DNA from: Bdellovibrionaceae bacterium UBA2316
GTDB taxonomy: Bacteria > Bdellovibrionota > Bdellovibrionia > Bdellovibrionales > Bdellovibrionaceae
DNA length: 64,000 bases
Direction: 5' to 3'
NCBI GenBank assembly: GCA_002345205.1
Contig: DDVI01000034.1
Span: forward strand, 3,115 to 67,114
Shown here: piece after piece, positions 1 through 8,835 of the stretch
How the letters are laid out: each line of letters begins with the position of its first letter
How positions within the stretch are numbered: position 1 is the first letter of the stretch
Made by a program: the position numbers and the translations under genes
Notes under the pieces: model-generated
The model's database searches: none
What the model saw: only the letters and a program-made list of their open reading frames with translations
What the model was told of the DNA's origin: nothing

Positions 1-1
1 G

Positions 2-751
2 ATATCTGATGATGACTCATGGTTTGTTCGTTACGGGCTGATCAAAAATGCCTATTTGGACGACAACGAGCGTTTGCTAGATTATGATGTGGTTCCTGAG
101 TTTCGGGCGTTTGCCTATCGCTACAATTACCTACCAGCTGCGGACATGGGATTGGAAGTTCGCTACGTTCCTAGTTCCTATTTTGATATATCAGTAGGAG
201 TTTTCAATGGCGAAGAAAATACCGCTAAAGAAGATGGTGTGAACAAGGACCTTTATGTGGGACTTAACTATGACGATTCGAGCTTTCACTTTGCGTTCCT
301 AGCGATTCGCGGTGACTATGACGAATATGAAAAACCATTCAATGTAAAAGAACGTAACTTCGCTCGCATTGCCTGGAAAGGTAGCTTGGTTGAAGTCGGT
401 GTAGAAGGTCTAACATCAAACGAAGTCAGTAATGCAACGGTAGCTTACAAGCGTGCCGAGGGTTGGGATGGTTCCGCATATCCAGAAATGATGGTAAAAG
501 CGGAAGGCGTATCGGGTTGGTTATTGTTTAAAGTCGATGCAGATTTAGAACTTTTAGCGCGAAAAGACTATTTAGACCCTTACAAAGAGGTCAAAATGGA
601 CGAAATCGAATCCGAAAACCTTGCGTTAATCCTAAAAGATGAATGGCGCTCCGTGATCTTGGGCTACACTAAAACAGTTTACAAAGACGTACACTCGACT
701 CAATCGGCAGAAAAAGAATACGGCTTCGTAGCTTTAAGACAAATCTTCTAG
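2..751 (+). CDS. C-terminal part of an outer-membrane beta-barrel (porin-like) protein, 5' end outside window
   Basis: The frame is open from base 2 with no stop, so the gene begins before the window; a TTG at 56 is internal. About 249 residues are visible, rich in alternating hydrophobic/polar stretches with many Tyr and Phe, and the last residue is Phe (ending LRQIF). This is the classic C-terminal signal for barrel assembly by BAM. No further domain is recognisable. Next to phoU-phoB-phoR it could be a phosphate-related porin of the OprO/OprP kind, but that is only a guess from position. Followed by about 180 bases without a gene that include a loose inverted repeat (765-770 with 791-796). 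Confidence 0.6.
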   Translation: MSDDDSWFVRYGLIKNAYLDDNERLLDYDVVPEFRAFAYRYNYLPAADMGLEVRYVPSSYFDISVGVFNGEENTAKEDGVNKDLYVGLNYDDSSFHFAFLAIRGDYDEYEKPFNVKERNFARIAWKGSLVEVGVEGLTSNEVSNATVAYKRAEGWDGSAYPEMMVKAEGVSGWLLFKVDADLELLARKDYLDPYKEVKMDEIESENLALILKDEWRSVILGYTKTVYKDVHSTQSAEKEYGFVALRQIF

Positions 752-860
752 AAAAGAAACAGAAAGCGGTACGGGAACCTCGAACGCCAAACCGCTGCGG
801 TCTACGGTTGCCCGCCATTTACCTAAATTTTACTGTAAACCGCCTAGATTTTCCCCAAAA

Positions 861-930
861 GTGTGTTAGATTTTCGTTAGGGGCTTGTAGCTTAGTTTAC
901 AAGTCCGTCAAACTTAGATAACTAACACAC
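861..930 (+). promoter_or_regulatory. Structured phoU leader with nested inverted repeats
   Basis: GTGTGTTAG (861-869) is the exact reverse complement of CTAACACAC (922-930), and the second arm touches the phoU ATG at 931. Inside lies a hairpin of CTTGTA (884-889) with TACAAG (898-903). No Shine-Dalgarno sequence precedes the ATG. If transcribed, the start codon would sit at the base of a long stem. A regulatory role is inferred; a protein operator is the alternative. Confidence 0.35.
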
Positions 931-1608
931 ATGGAGCATTCGTTGGAACGAGCTTTAGATACTCAAATAGAAGAAGCCAAACGATTAATATTAATCATGG
1001 CTGGTAGCGTGGAATTGGCTCTTTTCGAAGCGACGGAAGCTTTACTTGGTCGTAATCCATCCAAATTAAAAAACATTCATCAAATTGAAAATAAAATTAA
1101 CGAAGACCACATCAAAATCGACGAATGCTGTTTAAATATTTTGGCGAAGCAAAGTCCTGTTGCAAAAGACTTACGCATTATTTTGTCAATTTTAAAAATT
1201 AACACTGATCTAGAGCGAATGGGTGATCAATGTACGAATATCGCGTATACGACTCAGGATTACCTATCTAGAAAAGAACTTCGGCAAGTCAGCTTGATCT
1301 CTGAAATGAGTGAGTTCGTTCGTGCGATGGTGAAGAAGTCATTGGACTGTTTTGTTCGCGGGGATGCTGTCGGGGCAAAATCTATCTTAGTGATGGATGA
1401 CGAAGTTGATGAAAGAAAAAATAGAGTTTTTAGGGAACTTTGTGAACACATGAAAAAAAATCCAGACGATGTAGATGCAAGCCTGGATTTAATTTTAATT
1501 GCGCGAAACTTTGAAAGGTTAGGTGACCATGCAACCAACATTGCAGAAGACGTTATCTTCGCCTACACGGGCAGCGATATCCGACACGGTGGTAAATCTG
1601 GATCCTAA
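931..1608 (+). CDS. phoU: Phosphate signalling protein PhoU
   Basis: PhoU links the PstSCAB phosphate transporter to the PhoR/PhoB two-component system and keeps it off when phosphate is plentiful; it acts in the cytoplasm at the membrane. The 225 residues form the family's two three-helix repeats, each carrying the metal-binding helix motif: DLERMGDQCTNIA near residue 95 and NFERLGDHATNIAED near 195. Length is normal. The next gene, a PhoB-type regulator, overlaps its 3' end and a PhoR-type kinase follows, confirming the assignment. The ATG has no visible ribosome-binding site and directly follows an inverted repeat. pst transporter genes are not in the window. Confidence 0.95.
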   Translation: MEHSLERALDTQIEEAKRLILIMAGSVELALFEATEALLGRNPSKLKNIHQIENKINEDHIKIDECCLNILAKQSPVAKDLRIILSILKINTDLERMGDQCTNIAYTTQDYLSRKELRQVSLISEMSEFVRAMVKKSLDCFVRGDAVGAKSILVMDDEVDERKNRVFRELCEHMKKNPDDVDASLDLILIARNFERLGDHATNIAEDVIFAYTGSDIRHGGKSGS

Positions 1609-2287
1609 TATCCTTGTTGTCGAAGACGAAACAGAAATTCGCGAGCTAATCGCTCTGCATTTGTTAAGACAAGGATTTAAAGTCACTGAGTGTGATAATG
1701 TATCGGATGCCATCGATGAGTTAGGTAAGAAAAAATTTGATGTCATCCTTCTTGACTGGATGTTGCCTGGTTTAAGCGGCATGGATCTTCTTGGTTTCCT
1801 TAAAGATAAAGAAATCGATACCCGCGTCGTAATGGTCACGGCAAAGACAGACCCCGCTGACATTGTTCAAGGTCTAGAGAGCGGCGCGGATGATTATTTG
1901 ACTAAACCTTTTGATCCCACCATCTTGATGGCCCGCGTTCGTGCTGTCATGAGACGCGTTCCAAAGAAAGAAAACACAGAAGCCCAAGACGAAATGAATA
2001 TTGGGCCACTTTATATCAATTTCCGCACTTATGATGTGATGTTGAACAATGAAAAATTGCATTTAACTCCCAGTGAATTTAAATTATTAGGAATTATGAT
2101 CCAAAACCAAGGACGCGTATTGACCCGGGATAATCTGATCGAGAATATTCAAGGTGAAGGCGTCAATGTGATTGGTCGCACGATTGATACTCACGTATTT
2201 GGTTTACGTAAAAAATTAGGCAGCTGGGGAGATCGCATTGAAACAATTAGGGGAGTGGGTTACCGAGTTAAGACGGAATCTAATTAG
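1529..2287 (+). CDS. phoB: PhoB-type response regulator (OmpR family)
   Basis: DNA-binding response regulator: receiver domain with acidic pocket VVEDE, phosphoacceptor Asp in LLDWMLPG (Asp76 from this start), Lys in LTKPFDP, then an OmpR-type winged helix with recognition-helix motif GRTIDTHVFGLRKKLG. Being phosphorylated by the downstream kinase, it should control phosphate-starvation genes. Start choice is uncertain: ATG 1529 has AGGTG just upstream but overlaps phoU by 80 bases; GTG 1589 gives a more typical N-terminus with a 20-base overlap but no clear ribosome-binding site. The 3' end overlaps phoR. Confidence 0.92.
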   Translation: MQPTLQKTLSSPTRAAISDTVVNLDPNILVVEDETEIRELIALHLLRQGFKVTECDNVSDAIDELGKKKFDVILLDWMLPGLSGMDLLGFLKDKEIDTRVVMVTAKTDPADIVQGLESGADDYLTKPFDPTILMARVRAVMRRVPKKENTEAQDEMNIGPLYINFRTYDVMLNNEKLHLTPSEFKLLGIMIQNQGRVLTRDNLIENIQGEGVNVIGRTIDTHVFGLRKKLGSWGDRIETIRGVGYRVKTESN

Positions 2288-3704
2288 TTTTACGTTTTGG
2301 CATTTCCCATGGCGGATCTTTCTTCAGTTTTTTATAATTCAGGTCACGTCATTTAATATTTTGTTCCTAGGATTGTTCTTTACTCAGCTAGGAACACTGA
2401 AATGGATCTCTTTATTTTTCTTAGGTTCGCTTTTTGTGTCGGCAACCACGGCATTCTTTTTTACTCAGCCTATTCATCGTATTTACATGAAGATTTTAAA
2501 ACTTACGCACAAGAAAGCAATGCGTGAGTGGAAACCAGGGGCCGATGATTTAACGGAAGAAGAAGTCGGTGAATTTTCAGTATTAGAAAAAGGTCTAAAT
2601 AAAATTCAGAAAAAACTTAAAAAGCGCAAAGAACAACTCTACCGTGAGCGCGAAGAAACACAAGCTTTCATGTCGTCAGTGCAAGAGGGCTTAGTTAGTA
2701 TTTCTACAAACGAAAAAATTACGTTTTTCAATTCGAAATTTGCGACGTTGTTTTTAGATTCAGGTCAAATGAATCAAGAACAGATTTTCCTAACGGATGT
2801 TTTTCGTGATCCCGTAATTTACAACTCGTTCCGCCGCGTTTTAGTGGAGGGCGAAGTTGTTAAACAAGAACTTCAAATGGAAACGAAACGCGATGCGAGC
2901 ACTCGCCATTTCTTGCTATCTCTTAGTCCGCTACGCAAAGGAAAGACAAACGAGATCTACGGAATGATCGGTATCTTCCATGATATTTCTGATATTAAAA
3001 AGACAGATCAGATTCGCATCGATTTTGTAGGCAATGCCTCTCATGAATTGCGCACGCCGCTGACATCGATCAAGGGTTATATCGAAACGTTGAAGCAAGA
3101 TTTTGATTCGGGTAATACAGCTCAAGCCGGCGGCTTTTTGCAAATTATATCGCGTAATGTAGATCGCTTAATTGATTTGGTAACGGATTTGCTGACGATT
3201 TCGACGTTAGAGTCCCATCCGCAAGTAAAGACCACGGTGATAAATCCGATGCAGCTGAGTAATTTAGTCGTGACAGATTTGATGATCCTGGCTCAAGGTA
3301 AAAACCAAAAAATATTTATTAATGTCGATGTCGAGGCTTTACGTGGTGATGCTGAAAAAATCGATCAAGTTTTAAGAAATTTAGTTACAAACGCCATCAA
3401 ATATATTCCTGAAGGAAAAGAGATCCAAATCAAGTGGGAGTACGACACGGACGGTGTTGTATTAAGGGTCCGTGACAACGGGCCAGGTATCCCAAAGGAA
3501 CATCACGATCGCTTGTTTGAACGCTTTTACCGCATCGATAAAGGCCGTTCAAGAGACCGAGGCGGCACGGGCCTAGGATTAGCTATTGTAAAACACATAG
3601 TGATGGCCCACGGCGGACGGGTAGAGCTTCGAAGTGAAATAGGCAAAGGCTCAGAATTCATCTGCTATTTCCCGCAGCCCGTGGGATTAAACGCCCAAAT
3701 ATAG
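2238..3704 (+). CDS. phoR: PhoR-type sensor histidine kinase
   Basis: Membrane histidine kinase for the upstream PhoB-like regulator. Two N-terminal membrane segments (about residues 27-50 and 56-75) are followed by a linker/HAMP-like region, a PAS domain (about 138-250), the HisKA box NASHELRTPLTS with His269, the N box NLVTNAIKY, G1 DNGPGI, F box and G2 GGTGLGLAI. The short periplasmic loop is typical of PhoR. The TTG start at 2238 is supported by GGGGAG at 2226-2231 with a six-base spacer; there is no other plausible start before the first membrane segment. The gene overlaps phoB by 50 bases, so the two are translationally coupled. Confidence 0.92.
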   Translation: MKQLGEWVTELRRNLISFTFWHFPWRIFLQFFIIQVTSFNILFLGLFFTQLGTLKWISLFFLGSLFVSATTAFFFTQPIHRIYMKILKLTHKKAMREWKPGADDLTEEEVGEFSVLEKGLNKIQKKLKKRKEQLYREREETQAFMSSVQEGLVSISTNEKITFFNSKFATLFLDSGQMNQEQIFLTDVFRDPVIYNSFRRVLVEGEVVKQELQMETKRDASTRHFLLSLSPLRKGKTNEIYGMIGIFHDISDIKKTDQIRIDFVGNASHELRTPLTSIKGYIETLKQDFDSGNTAQAGGFLQIISRNVDRLIDLVTDLLTISTLESHPQVKTTVINPMQLSNLVVTDLMILAQGKNQKIFINVDVEALRGDAEKIDQVLRNLVTNAIKYIPEGKEIQIKWEYDTDGVVLRVRDNGPGIPKEHHDRLFERFYRIDKGRSRDRGGTGLGLAIVKHIVMAHGGRVELRSEIGKGSEFICYFPQPVGLNAQI

Positions 3705-3803
3705 AAAGTCTTCCTTGTGCATTTAAACCAAATCCGAGGACACATCGAAGATCTAAAGATTTAAAAAACGGGGATTTTTGTTAGACGGACCTAAGTCCAG
3801 CGC

Positions 3804-4067
3804 TTAGTTTTTCAAAATTCTAGAAATTCTGAATTCTTTTAAAGATTGGTAGCCATAGGTTTTCTTTCGATAGATATCGACAATTTCTTCTTCAAGATCT
3901 GTCAAAACGTCGCGGAAAACGGGCTCGGGGATTGTGTTCGACATTAACAAGTATTTAACAAACTGATCACGTACGCGCTTTACGAACTGAGATGTCGTTT
4001 CGTTTAGATTCGACGAGTCTCTTAGGTAGGTAATGATTAGTTCAATGAGTACTTGTTTATCGTTCAT
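3804..4067 (-). CDS. Small hypothetical protein
   Basis: 87 residues from ATG at 4067 (starting MNDKQVLIELIITYLRD). An upstream extension to 4193 in the same frame is Phe/Leu-rich and looks non-coding, so the internal ATG is preferred although its ribosome-binding site is weak. The product is predicted helical and charged (LTDLEEEIVDIYRKK), soluble, without signal peptide or known motif. It stands alone between phoR and the NFACT gene, transcribed against both. Function unknown; it may be a lineage-specific regulator or structural protein. Confidence 0.55.
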   Translation of the reverse strand: MNDKQVLIELIITYLRDSSNLNETTSQFVKRVRDQFVKYLLMSNTIPEPVFRDVLTDLEEEIVDIYRKKTYGYQSLKEFRISRILKN

Positions 4068-4245
4068 ACTTACAGTTTCGGAATTGATTTTCGAAGCTTT
4101 AAGAAAAAAAGGGCTTGTAAAAAATGAGAACAGAAATAAAGGAAAGTTTGATAGTTCGTACAAAAGTTGTATCATTTTGAATTGCGTAAACACAAAGGCC
4201 TAGTAGTGTTTATCTTGAATTCTTAAGGAAGTAGGGGATGAGCTA

Positions 4246-5544
4246 GTGAAAAGTATGAATTTTCTTGAGTTCCAAGGTGGCGTCGAGCGGATTCGTGCTC
4301 TCCTCGTGGGAATGCAGTTTCAAGATTTCAGTATTCAGGATAAAGAATTTCTGCTTCTTTTTTACGCAAACAAGTCTTTCATTTTACGACTTTCGTTGAA
4401 AACGCCTCCCGTTTTTTTTCTAGAAGATGAAAAATTCAAACTCGAAAAAAAAACAGAGAAAGTGCCATTGGCTTTGTTCTTAAGTAAACATTTCCTAAGA
4501 AAAAAAGTAACCGATGTAAAATATTTGGAAGAATGGGGACGTAAATTTGAGATTCACTTAAAGGATGAAAAACAAAATCCTTTCTTAATTGAAGTGATTC
4601 TTGTTCCCGGATTTCAAAATGTTGGATTATTTGTAAACGATGACGGTAAGGAAAAAAAAATATACTGGAATAAACCTCGCGAGCTAGCTGAATTTACCTC
4701 GGACTCGAAAGCTGAAGTTTCAGAATTTAGATCGTTAGATATTATTCGCGAAGAATGGTATGCCGATCTAAACTCTAGTAAAAAACAGTCATCAGAAAAA
4801 AACAACTCGTTGGTGAGTGAAGAATCCTGGAAAATTGAACTTCGCAAAAAGATAAAAAAGAAATCAGAAGCAATAGAAAAAATAAAACAGCAAAGCGTAG
4901 AAAATGAAATTGTTATTGAACGACTTTATGCTATTGGAGAGCAACTCAAGTATAAACCTCTCAGTCAGCTCAGTGCCGATGATCAGTCGTGGCTCAACCA
5001 AACTCAATCTAAGACTATAGATCGCGAGCAGATTTTTAAAAAAGCTAAAGTTTTGGCTGCCAAGAAAGATGGTATGAATAGTCGCATCACTGTATTGATT
5101 GAAGAAATCAAAACACTGACTCGGTCGTTAGAGCAGGGGCCGCCTCGGTTGAAACATAAGATTTCAATAGCTGGAAAAGAAGACGTGAGTACCCGCAAGC
5201 TTGAAGTCGGCCCGATGCTGAGTGTGTACATGGGAAAGAATGCCAAAGATAATGTCCAATTATTAAAAAATTCTCAACCATGGGAATTGTGGTTCCATCT
5301 AAAAGATTACCCGAGTGCCTATGCGATCACTCGCAAGAACAAGGCTACTCCTGTTGAGCACGCCGACCTTATAAAAATGGCGACCTGGTTTGCTAAAGAA
5401 TGCTTTAAAAACCATAAAGAAAAGGCGCCCACGCACATTGAAGTTATTTACACAGAATGTCGCTTCGTGAAGCTTCTCAAAGGTGACAAATTGGGACGGG
5501 TCACCCATACGAATACAAAGACATTACGCGTATCGACCACTTGA
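4246..5544 (+). CDS. NFACT/RqcH-like RNA-binding domain protein
   Basis: The last 110 residues match the NFACT-R (DUF814) domain: LEVGPMLSVYMGKNAKDN, QPWELWFHLKDYPSAYAI and VIYTECRFVKLLKGDKLG. RqcH/NEMF family proteins bind stalled 50S-peptidyl-tRNA complexes and, in bacteria such as Bacillus, add alanine tails. A coiled-coil segment (about 200-300, rich in Lys/Glu) precedes NFACT-R, as in the family. The N-terminal 150 residues are a diverged NFACT-N in which I cannot find the usual Asp-Arg pair needed for Ala tailing, and the protein is shorter than typical RqcH (about 570). The GTG start is chosen because AGGGG lies eight bases upstream. Confidence 0.7.
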   Translation: MKSMNFLEFQGGVERIRALLVGMQFQDFSIQDKEFLLLFYANKSFILRLSLKTPPVFFLEDEKFKLEKKTEKVPLALFLSKHFLRKKVTDVKYLEEWGRKFEIHLKDEKQNPFLIEVILVPGFQNVGLFVNDDGKEKKIYWNKPRELAEFTSDSKAEVSEFRSLDIIREEWYADLNSSKKQSSEKNNSLVSEESWKIELRKKIKKKSEAIEKIKQQSVENEIVIERLYAIGEQLKYKPLSQLSADDQSWLNQTQSKTIDREQIFKKAKVLAAKKDGMNSRITVLIEEIKTLTRSLEQGPPRLKHKISIAGKEDVSTRKLEVGPMLSVYMGKNAKDNVQLLKNSQPWELWFHLKDYPSAYAITRKNKATPVEHADLIKMATWFAKECFKNHKEKAPTHIEVIYTECRFVKLLKGDKLGRVTHTNTKTLRVSTT

Positions 5545-5604
5545 CAGCTTAGTCTGGGATGAAGACACTTTTTTAAATGAATTCATTTGAATGAGGTGGT
5601 CACA

Positions 5605-6549
5605 ATGATAGACGTAAAAAACCTGACTAAAGAATATGGAACGTTGAAAGCTATCGACAATGTTACTTTTTCAATAAAAAAGGGCGAAGTTGTCGGCTTT
5701 TTAGGACCCAACGGCGCAGGTAAATCAACAACAATGAAAATCATTACTGGGTTTATGGCGCCATCGGACGGATCAGCTTCTGTCGCTGGCTTTGATGTTT
5801 TTGAAAACCCGATTGAAGTTAAAAAACGTATTGGTTATTTACCAGAGACGCCTCCGGTTTATGCCGACCAATTTGTCACGGAGTATTTGAAATACGTAGC
5901 GCAATTAAAAAAAGTTCCAAAAGAAAAGATCAACTCCTTTGTAGACCGCGCGATTGAAAAAACAAATCTGGGTTCCGTTCGAAACAGATTGATTCATCAC
6001 CTGTCGAAAGGATTCAAACAACGCGTGGGTATTGCGCAAGCGATTGTATCTGATCCTGAAGTTTTAATTCTGGATGAACCAACGGTGGGACTTGATCCCA
6101 AGCAGGTTGCGGAAATCCGCGACTTGATTACTGAGCTTAAAGGCCACCATACAATTATTTTATCAACACATATTCTTCCCGAAGTTCAAGCGACATGCGA
6201 AAAGGTAGTTATCATTAGCAAAGGTAAAATTGTAGCACAAGATACAATCGATAACCTATCGAAGCTTGAAAAAGGTCAAGGGCGCATTTTCGTTCGTCTT
6301 AGAAAAGAAGTCTCTGACTTGAAGTCAGTTATTGCCGGAATTGACGAGGTCATGAGTGTCGATATCGGCAACAACAACCGAGAATGGCGAATTGATTACA
6401 AGGGTGACGAAGAGACAATCGATAAGGTTTCTTCTAAAATTGTTAGCAACGGGCTTGGTCTGATTGAATTAACTCCATCACGAGTCGATCTTGAAGACGT
6501 GTTCTTGAAGCTGACGTACGGAATGGAAAAAGGAGGCAAACATGTATAG
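5605..6549 (+). CDS. ABC transporter ATP-binding protein (GldA-like)
   Basis: Cytoplasmic ATPase with Walker A GPNGAGKST, Q loop, signature LSKGFKQRVG, Walker B VLILDEP and switch His in STHILPE. The C-terminal 80 residues form an accessory domain common in ABC-2 exporters. First gene of an overlapping operon with a permease, a GldG-like protein and a DUF4340 protein; the same set occurs widely outside gliding bacteria, where its substrate is unknown. ATG 5605 is preferred over TTG 5587 because GAGGTGG sits correctly upstream. The last eight bases overlap the permease gene. Confidence 0.9.
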   Translation: MIDVKNLTKEYGTLKAIDNVTFSIKKGEVVGFLGPNGAGKSTTMKIITGFMAPSDGSASVAGFDVFENPIEVKKRIGYLPETPPVYADQFVTEYLKYVAQLKKVPKEKINSFVDRAIEKTNLGSVRNRLIHHLSKGFKQRVGIAQAIVSDPEVLILDEPTVGLDPKQVAEIRDLITELKGHHTIILSTHILPEVQATCEKVVIISKGKIVAQDTIDNLSKLEKGQGRIFVRLRKEVSDLKSVIAGIDEVMSVDIGNNNREWRIDYKGDEETIDKVSSKIVSNGLGLIELTPSRVDLEDVFLKLTYGMEKGGKHV

Positions 6550-7312
6550 TATTATGATAATCGCATGGAAAGAATTTAAAGGTTTTGTAAAAAACCCGAC
6601 GTTTTATATCATGATGGCACTGTTAACTTTGATTTTAAGTCTTCTGTTTACAGTTCAGTTGCAAAAGTTTTTTCAAATGGGAAGTATGGCAATGACCCAG
6701 CCGGGAATGGGTGCCCAATTAAATATCCATTATACGGTTTTTTTGAATCACTTACAGATTTTAAATTTGCTTTTAATTTTTATCGTACCGGCAATTACAA
6801 TGAGATTGTTCGCAGAAGAAAAAAAATTAAGAACTTTCGATTTGTTGTTAACGTCGCCGTTAAAATCGTATGAAATTGTTTTGGGGAAATATTTGGGTGC
6901 TTTACTTGCTTTACTAGTAGTTTTCGCAATTGCTTTTGCCTATCCATTGGGAACGGCGATGTTTGCGCAGTTTAGTTGGGCACCGCTGATTATTGCGTTC
7001 TTTGGTATCTATTTAATTGCGGCTATCTACGCAGCCATGAACTTGTTTTGTTCAAGTCTTTCTGAAAGCATTTTGATTTCCTACGTGATGGCCGCCATTC
7101 TGAATATTGCAGTATGGTTTGTATCTCAGGGTGTGGAATTCGCCGATTCACAATGGGCGCGAAATATATTAGAGCATATTTCTTTAAGTTTTCATATTTC
7201 GGGCCTGATCGAAGGAACGATTCGTACAAATTCTTTAATCTATTTCTTTAGTGGCATCGGTTTGTTTTTATTCTTAAACGAACGTGTAGTTGAATCTCAT
7301 CGCTGGAGGTAA
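6542..7312 (+). CDS. ABC-2 type permease (GldF-like)
   Basis: 256-residue integral membrane protein with about six hydrophobic segments, beginning near residue 20 (NPTFYIMMALLTLILSL) and including LLLIFIVPAITMRLFAEEKK, where the short loop ending TMRLFAEEK is the coupling region seen in ABC-2 permeases. It should form the membrane channel for the preceding ATPase. A ribosome-binding site AAGGAGG precedes the ATG, and the gene overlaps its ATPase by eight bases. Substrate cannot be told from sequence. Confidence 0.88.
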   Translation: MYSIMIIAWKEFKGFVKNPTFYIMMALLTLILSLLFTVQLQKFFQMGSMAMTQPGMGAQLNIHYTVFLNHLQILNLLLIFIVPAITMRLFAEEKKLRTFDLLLTSPLKSYEIVLGKYLGALLALLVVFAIAFAYPLGTAMFAQFSWAPLIIAFFGIYLIAAIYAAMNLFCSSLSESILISYVMAAILNIAVWFVSQGVEFADSQWARNILEHISLSFHISGLIEGTIRTNSLIYFFSGIGLFLFLNERVVESHRWR

Positions 7313-7314
7313 GT

Positions 7315-8835
7315 GTGGGTAAATTAGGACAATTAAGTTTATTATTTGCAGGATTAACATTAGCAGCCTTTGGTGTAACTCGGTTTTTTATTCGTGAATG
7401 GTATCCATTCTATTGGGTGATGCTGGGGTTAGTGGTTGTATTTTTAGGTGCCGCATTTTTCTTTGATCGGAAGTTTTACGGCGAATTTTTTGCAATGAAG
7501 ACGACCAAACATGGAATGAACATGGGCGTAATGATCCTGTTCGTTTTCGCCATCATTTTTATGGTGAACTTCATTGGCGCGCGAAACATTAAAACATTCG
7601 ATTTCTCGCAAGCTCAGCGAAACACATTGTCTGAGCAAAGTATCAAGCTATTAAAGGACCTAAAAGAGCCTTTAAAAATTCGCTTTTTCTACCATGAGAA
7701 AGAAAAAGAGTCGGATGAAAATCGCCGCGCGTTTCGCGAGCTAATCCGTAAGTACCAAGATAGCTCGAGTCAAATTAGTTTGGAATTCGTGGAAGTCAAT
7801 GAGCGCCCTGATTTGGCAGAATCTTATGGGGTAAAGCAGGGCAAAGGTATCGTGTTCCTTGAATACAAAGGAAAAAAACAAAGTATCGAAAAGATTGATG
7901 AGCAAGATATGACTCAGGCTTTAATTCGAGTCATGAGCGATAAATCGAAAAAAATCTATTTCGTTGAAGGTCATGGTGAATTGTCGTTGTCCGATACGAC
8001 AAGTCCTAAAGGCTTAGGACGATTAAAGACAGTTTTAGAAAGCAAGAACTACCAAATCGCGACATTAGCATTAGCGCAAATGGGGAAGATTCCGGACGAC
8101 GCGGATGTGGTGGCCGTTATCGGTGCGGATCAAGGTTTTCTAGAACACGAAATTAAGGCTTTGACGGAATACTCAAAGAACGGCGGGAATCTGATTTTGG
8201 GATTAGAACCAAAGGGCAAATCGGGTTTAGATACTTGGGTTAGAGCGTTCGGGTTAGAGCTTCAGAATGACTATTTGATCAGCGTAAGTAATACTCCATT
8301 GCCAAAGGGTATTACGTTCGCATTCCAGTACTCTTCGACAAGTGAAATCACTAAATCATTCCCTAAAAATCAAGTCGCATTGTTCTTTTTACCTCAATCT
8401 ATTAGAAAATCGGCATCGGCCCCGGCAACAATTACATATGATGAGTTAGTAAAAGTTGGTCCGGCTGTGTCTTTGGTCGATATCAAGGCGCCAATGCCAA
8501 GAGACGAGGGTAATTATACGTCAGTATATTATGCGAAAGGAAAAACAGCTGCCGATGACAAAAAAGATTTCCAATTGATCCTCTTTGGTGATGCGGATAT
8601 ATTTAGTAATGATTTATTAGATGCAAATATGAATAAAGACCTTGTGTCGAATTCATTTTCTCAATTAGCAAAAGATGAAAATCTAATTAGCATCAGCCCG
8701 AAAGAACTAACTAAAACTGAAATCGATCCATCACAGTCAAAGCAAGCATTTTTTTATTTTGGCATCGTTATCCCATTGCCGATCATCATGCTTATTTCAG
8801 CTATCGTAATTTGGTATAGAAGGAGAAATGCATAA
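7315..8835 (+). CDS. GldG-family ABC transporter auxiliary protein
   Basis: 506 residues: two N-terminal membrane segments, a cytoplasmic basic stretch, a third segment (VMILFVFAIIFMVNFIGA), a large extracytoplasmic part with two alpha/beta units (LKEPLKIRFFYHEKE and KKIYFVEGHGE are typical landmarks), and a C-terminal membrane anchor (IVIPLPIIMLISAIVIWY) with an Arg-rich end. This is the GldG / DUF4350-type architecture that accompanies GldA-GldF exporters. GTG start with GGAGG upstream; it follows the permease by two bases and shares a TAATG junction with the next gene. Confidence 0.85.
   Translation: MGKLGQLSLLFAGLTLAAFGVTRFFIREWYPFYWVMLGLVVVFLGAAFFFDRKFYGEFFAMKTTKHGMNMGVMILFVFAIIFMVNFIGARNIKTFDFSQAQRNTLSEQSIKLLKDLKEPLKIRFFYHEKEKESDENRRAFRELIRKYQDSSSQISLEFVEVNERPDLAESYGVKQGKGIVFLEYKGKKQSIEKIDEQDMTQALIRVMSDKSKKIYFVEGHGELSLSDTTSPKGLGRLKTVLESKNYQIATLALAQMGKIPDDADVVAVIGADQGFLEHEIKALTEYSKNGGNLILGLEPKGKSGLDTWVRAFGLELQNDYLISVSNTPLPKGITFAFQYSSTSEITKSFPKNQVALFFLPQSIRKSASAPATITYDELVKVGPAVSLVDIKAPMPRDEGNYTSVYYAKGKTAADDKKDFQLILFGDADIFSNDLLDANMNKDLVSNSFSQLAKDENLISISPKELTKTEIDPSQSKQAFFYFGIVIPLPIIMLISAIVIWYRRRNA

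Noticed and set aside
765..796. Terminator after the porin-like gene
   Set aside because: AGCGGT/ACCGCT arms are 20 bases apart without a T-run; too weak to call.
1523..1588. GTG 1523 as start of the PhoB-type regulator
   Set aside because: ATG 1529 sits two codons later with a better-placed AGGTG; GTG 1589 remains a possible alternative.
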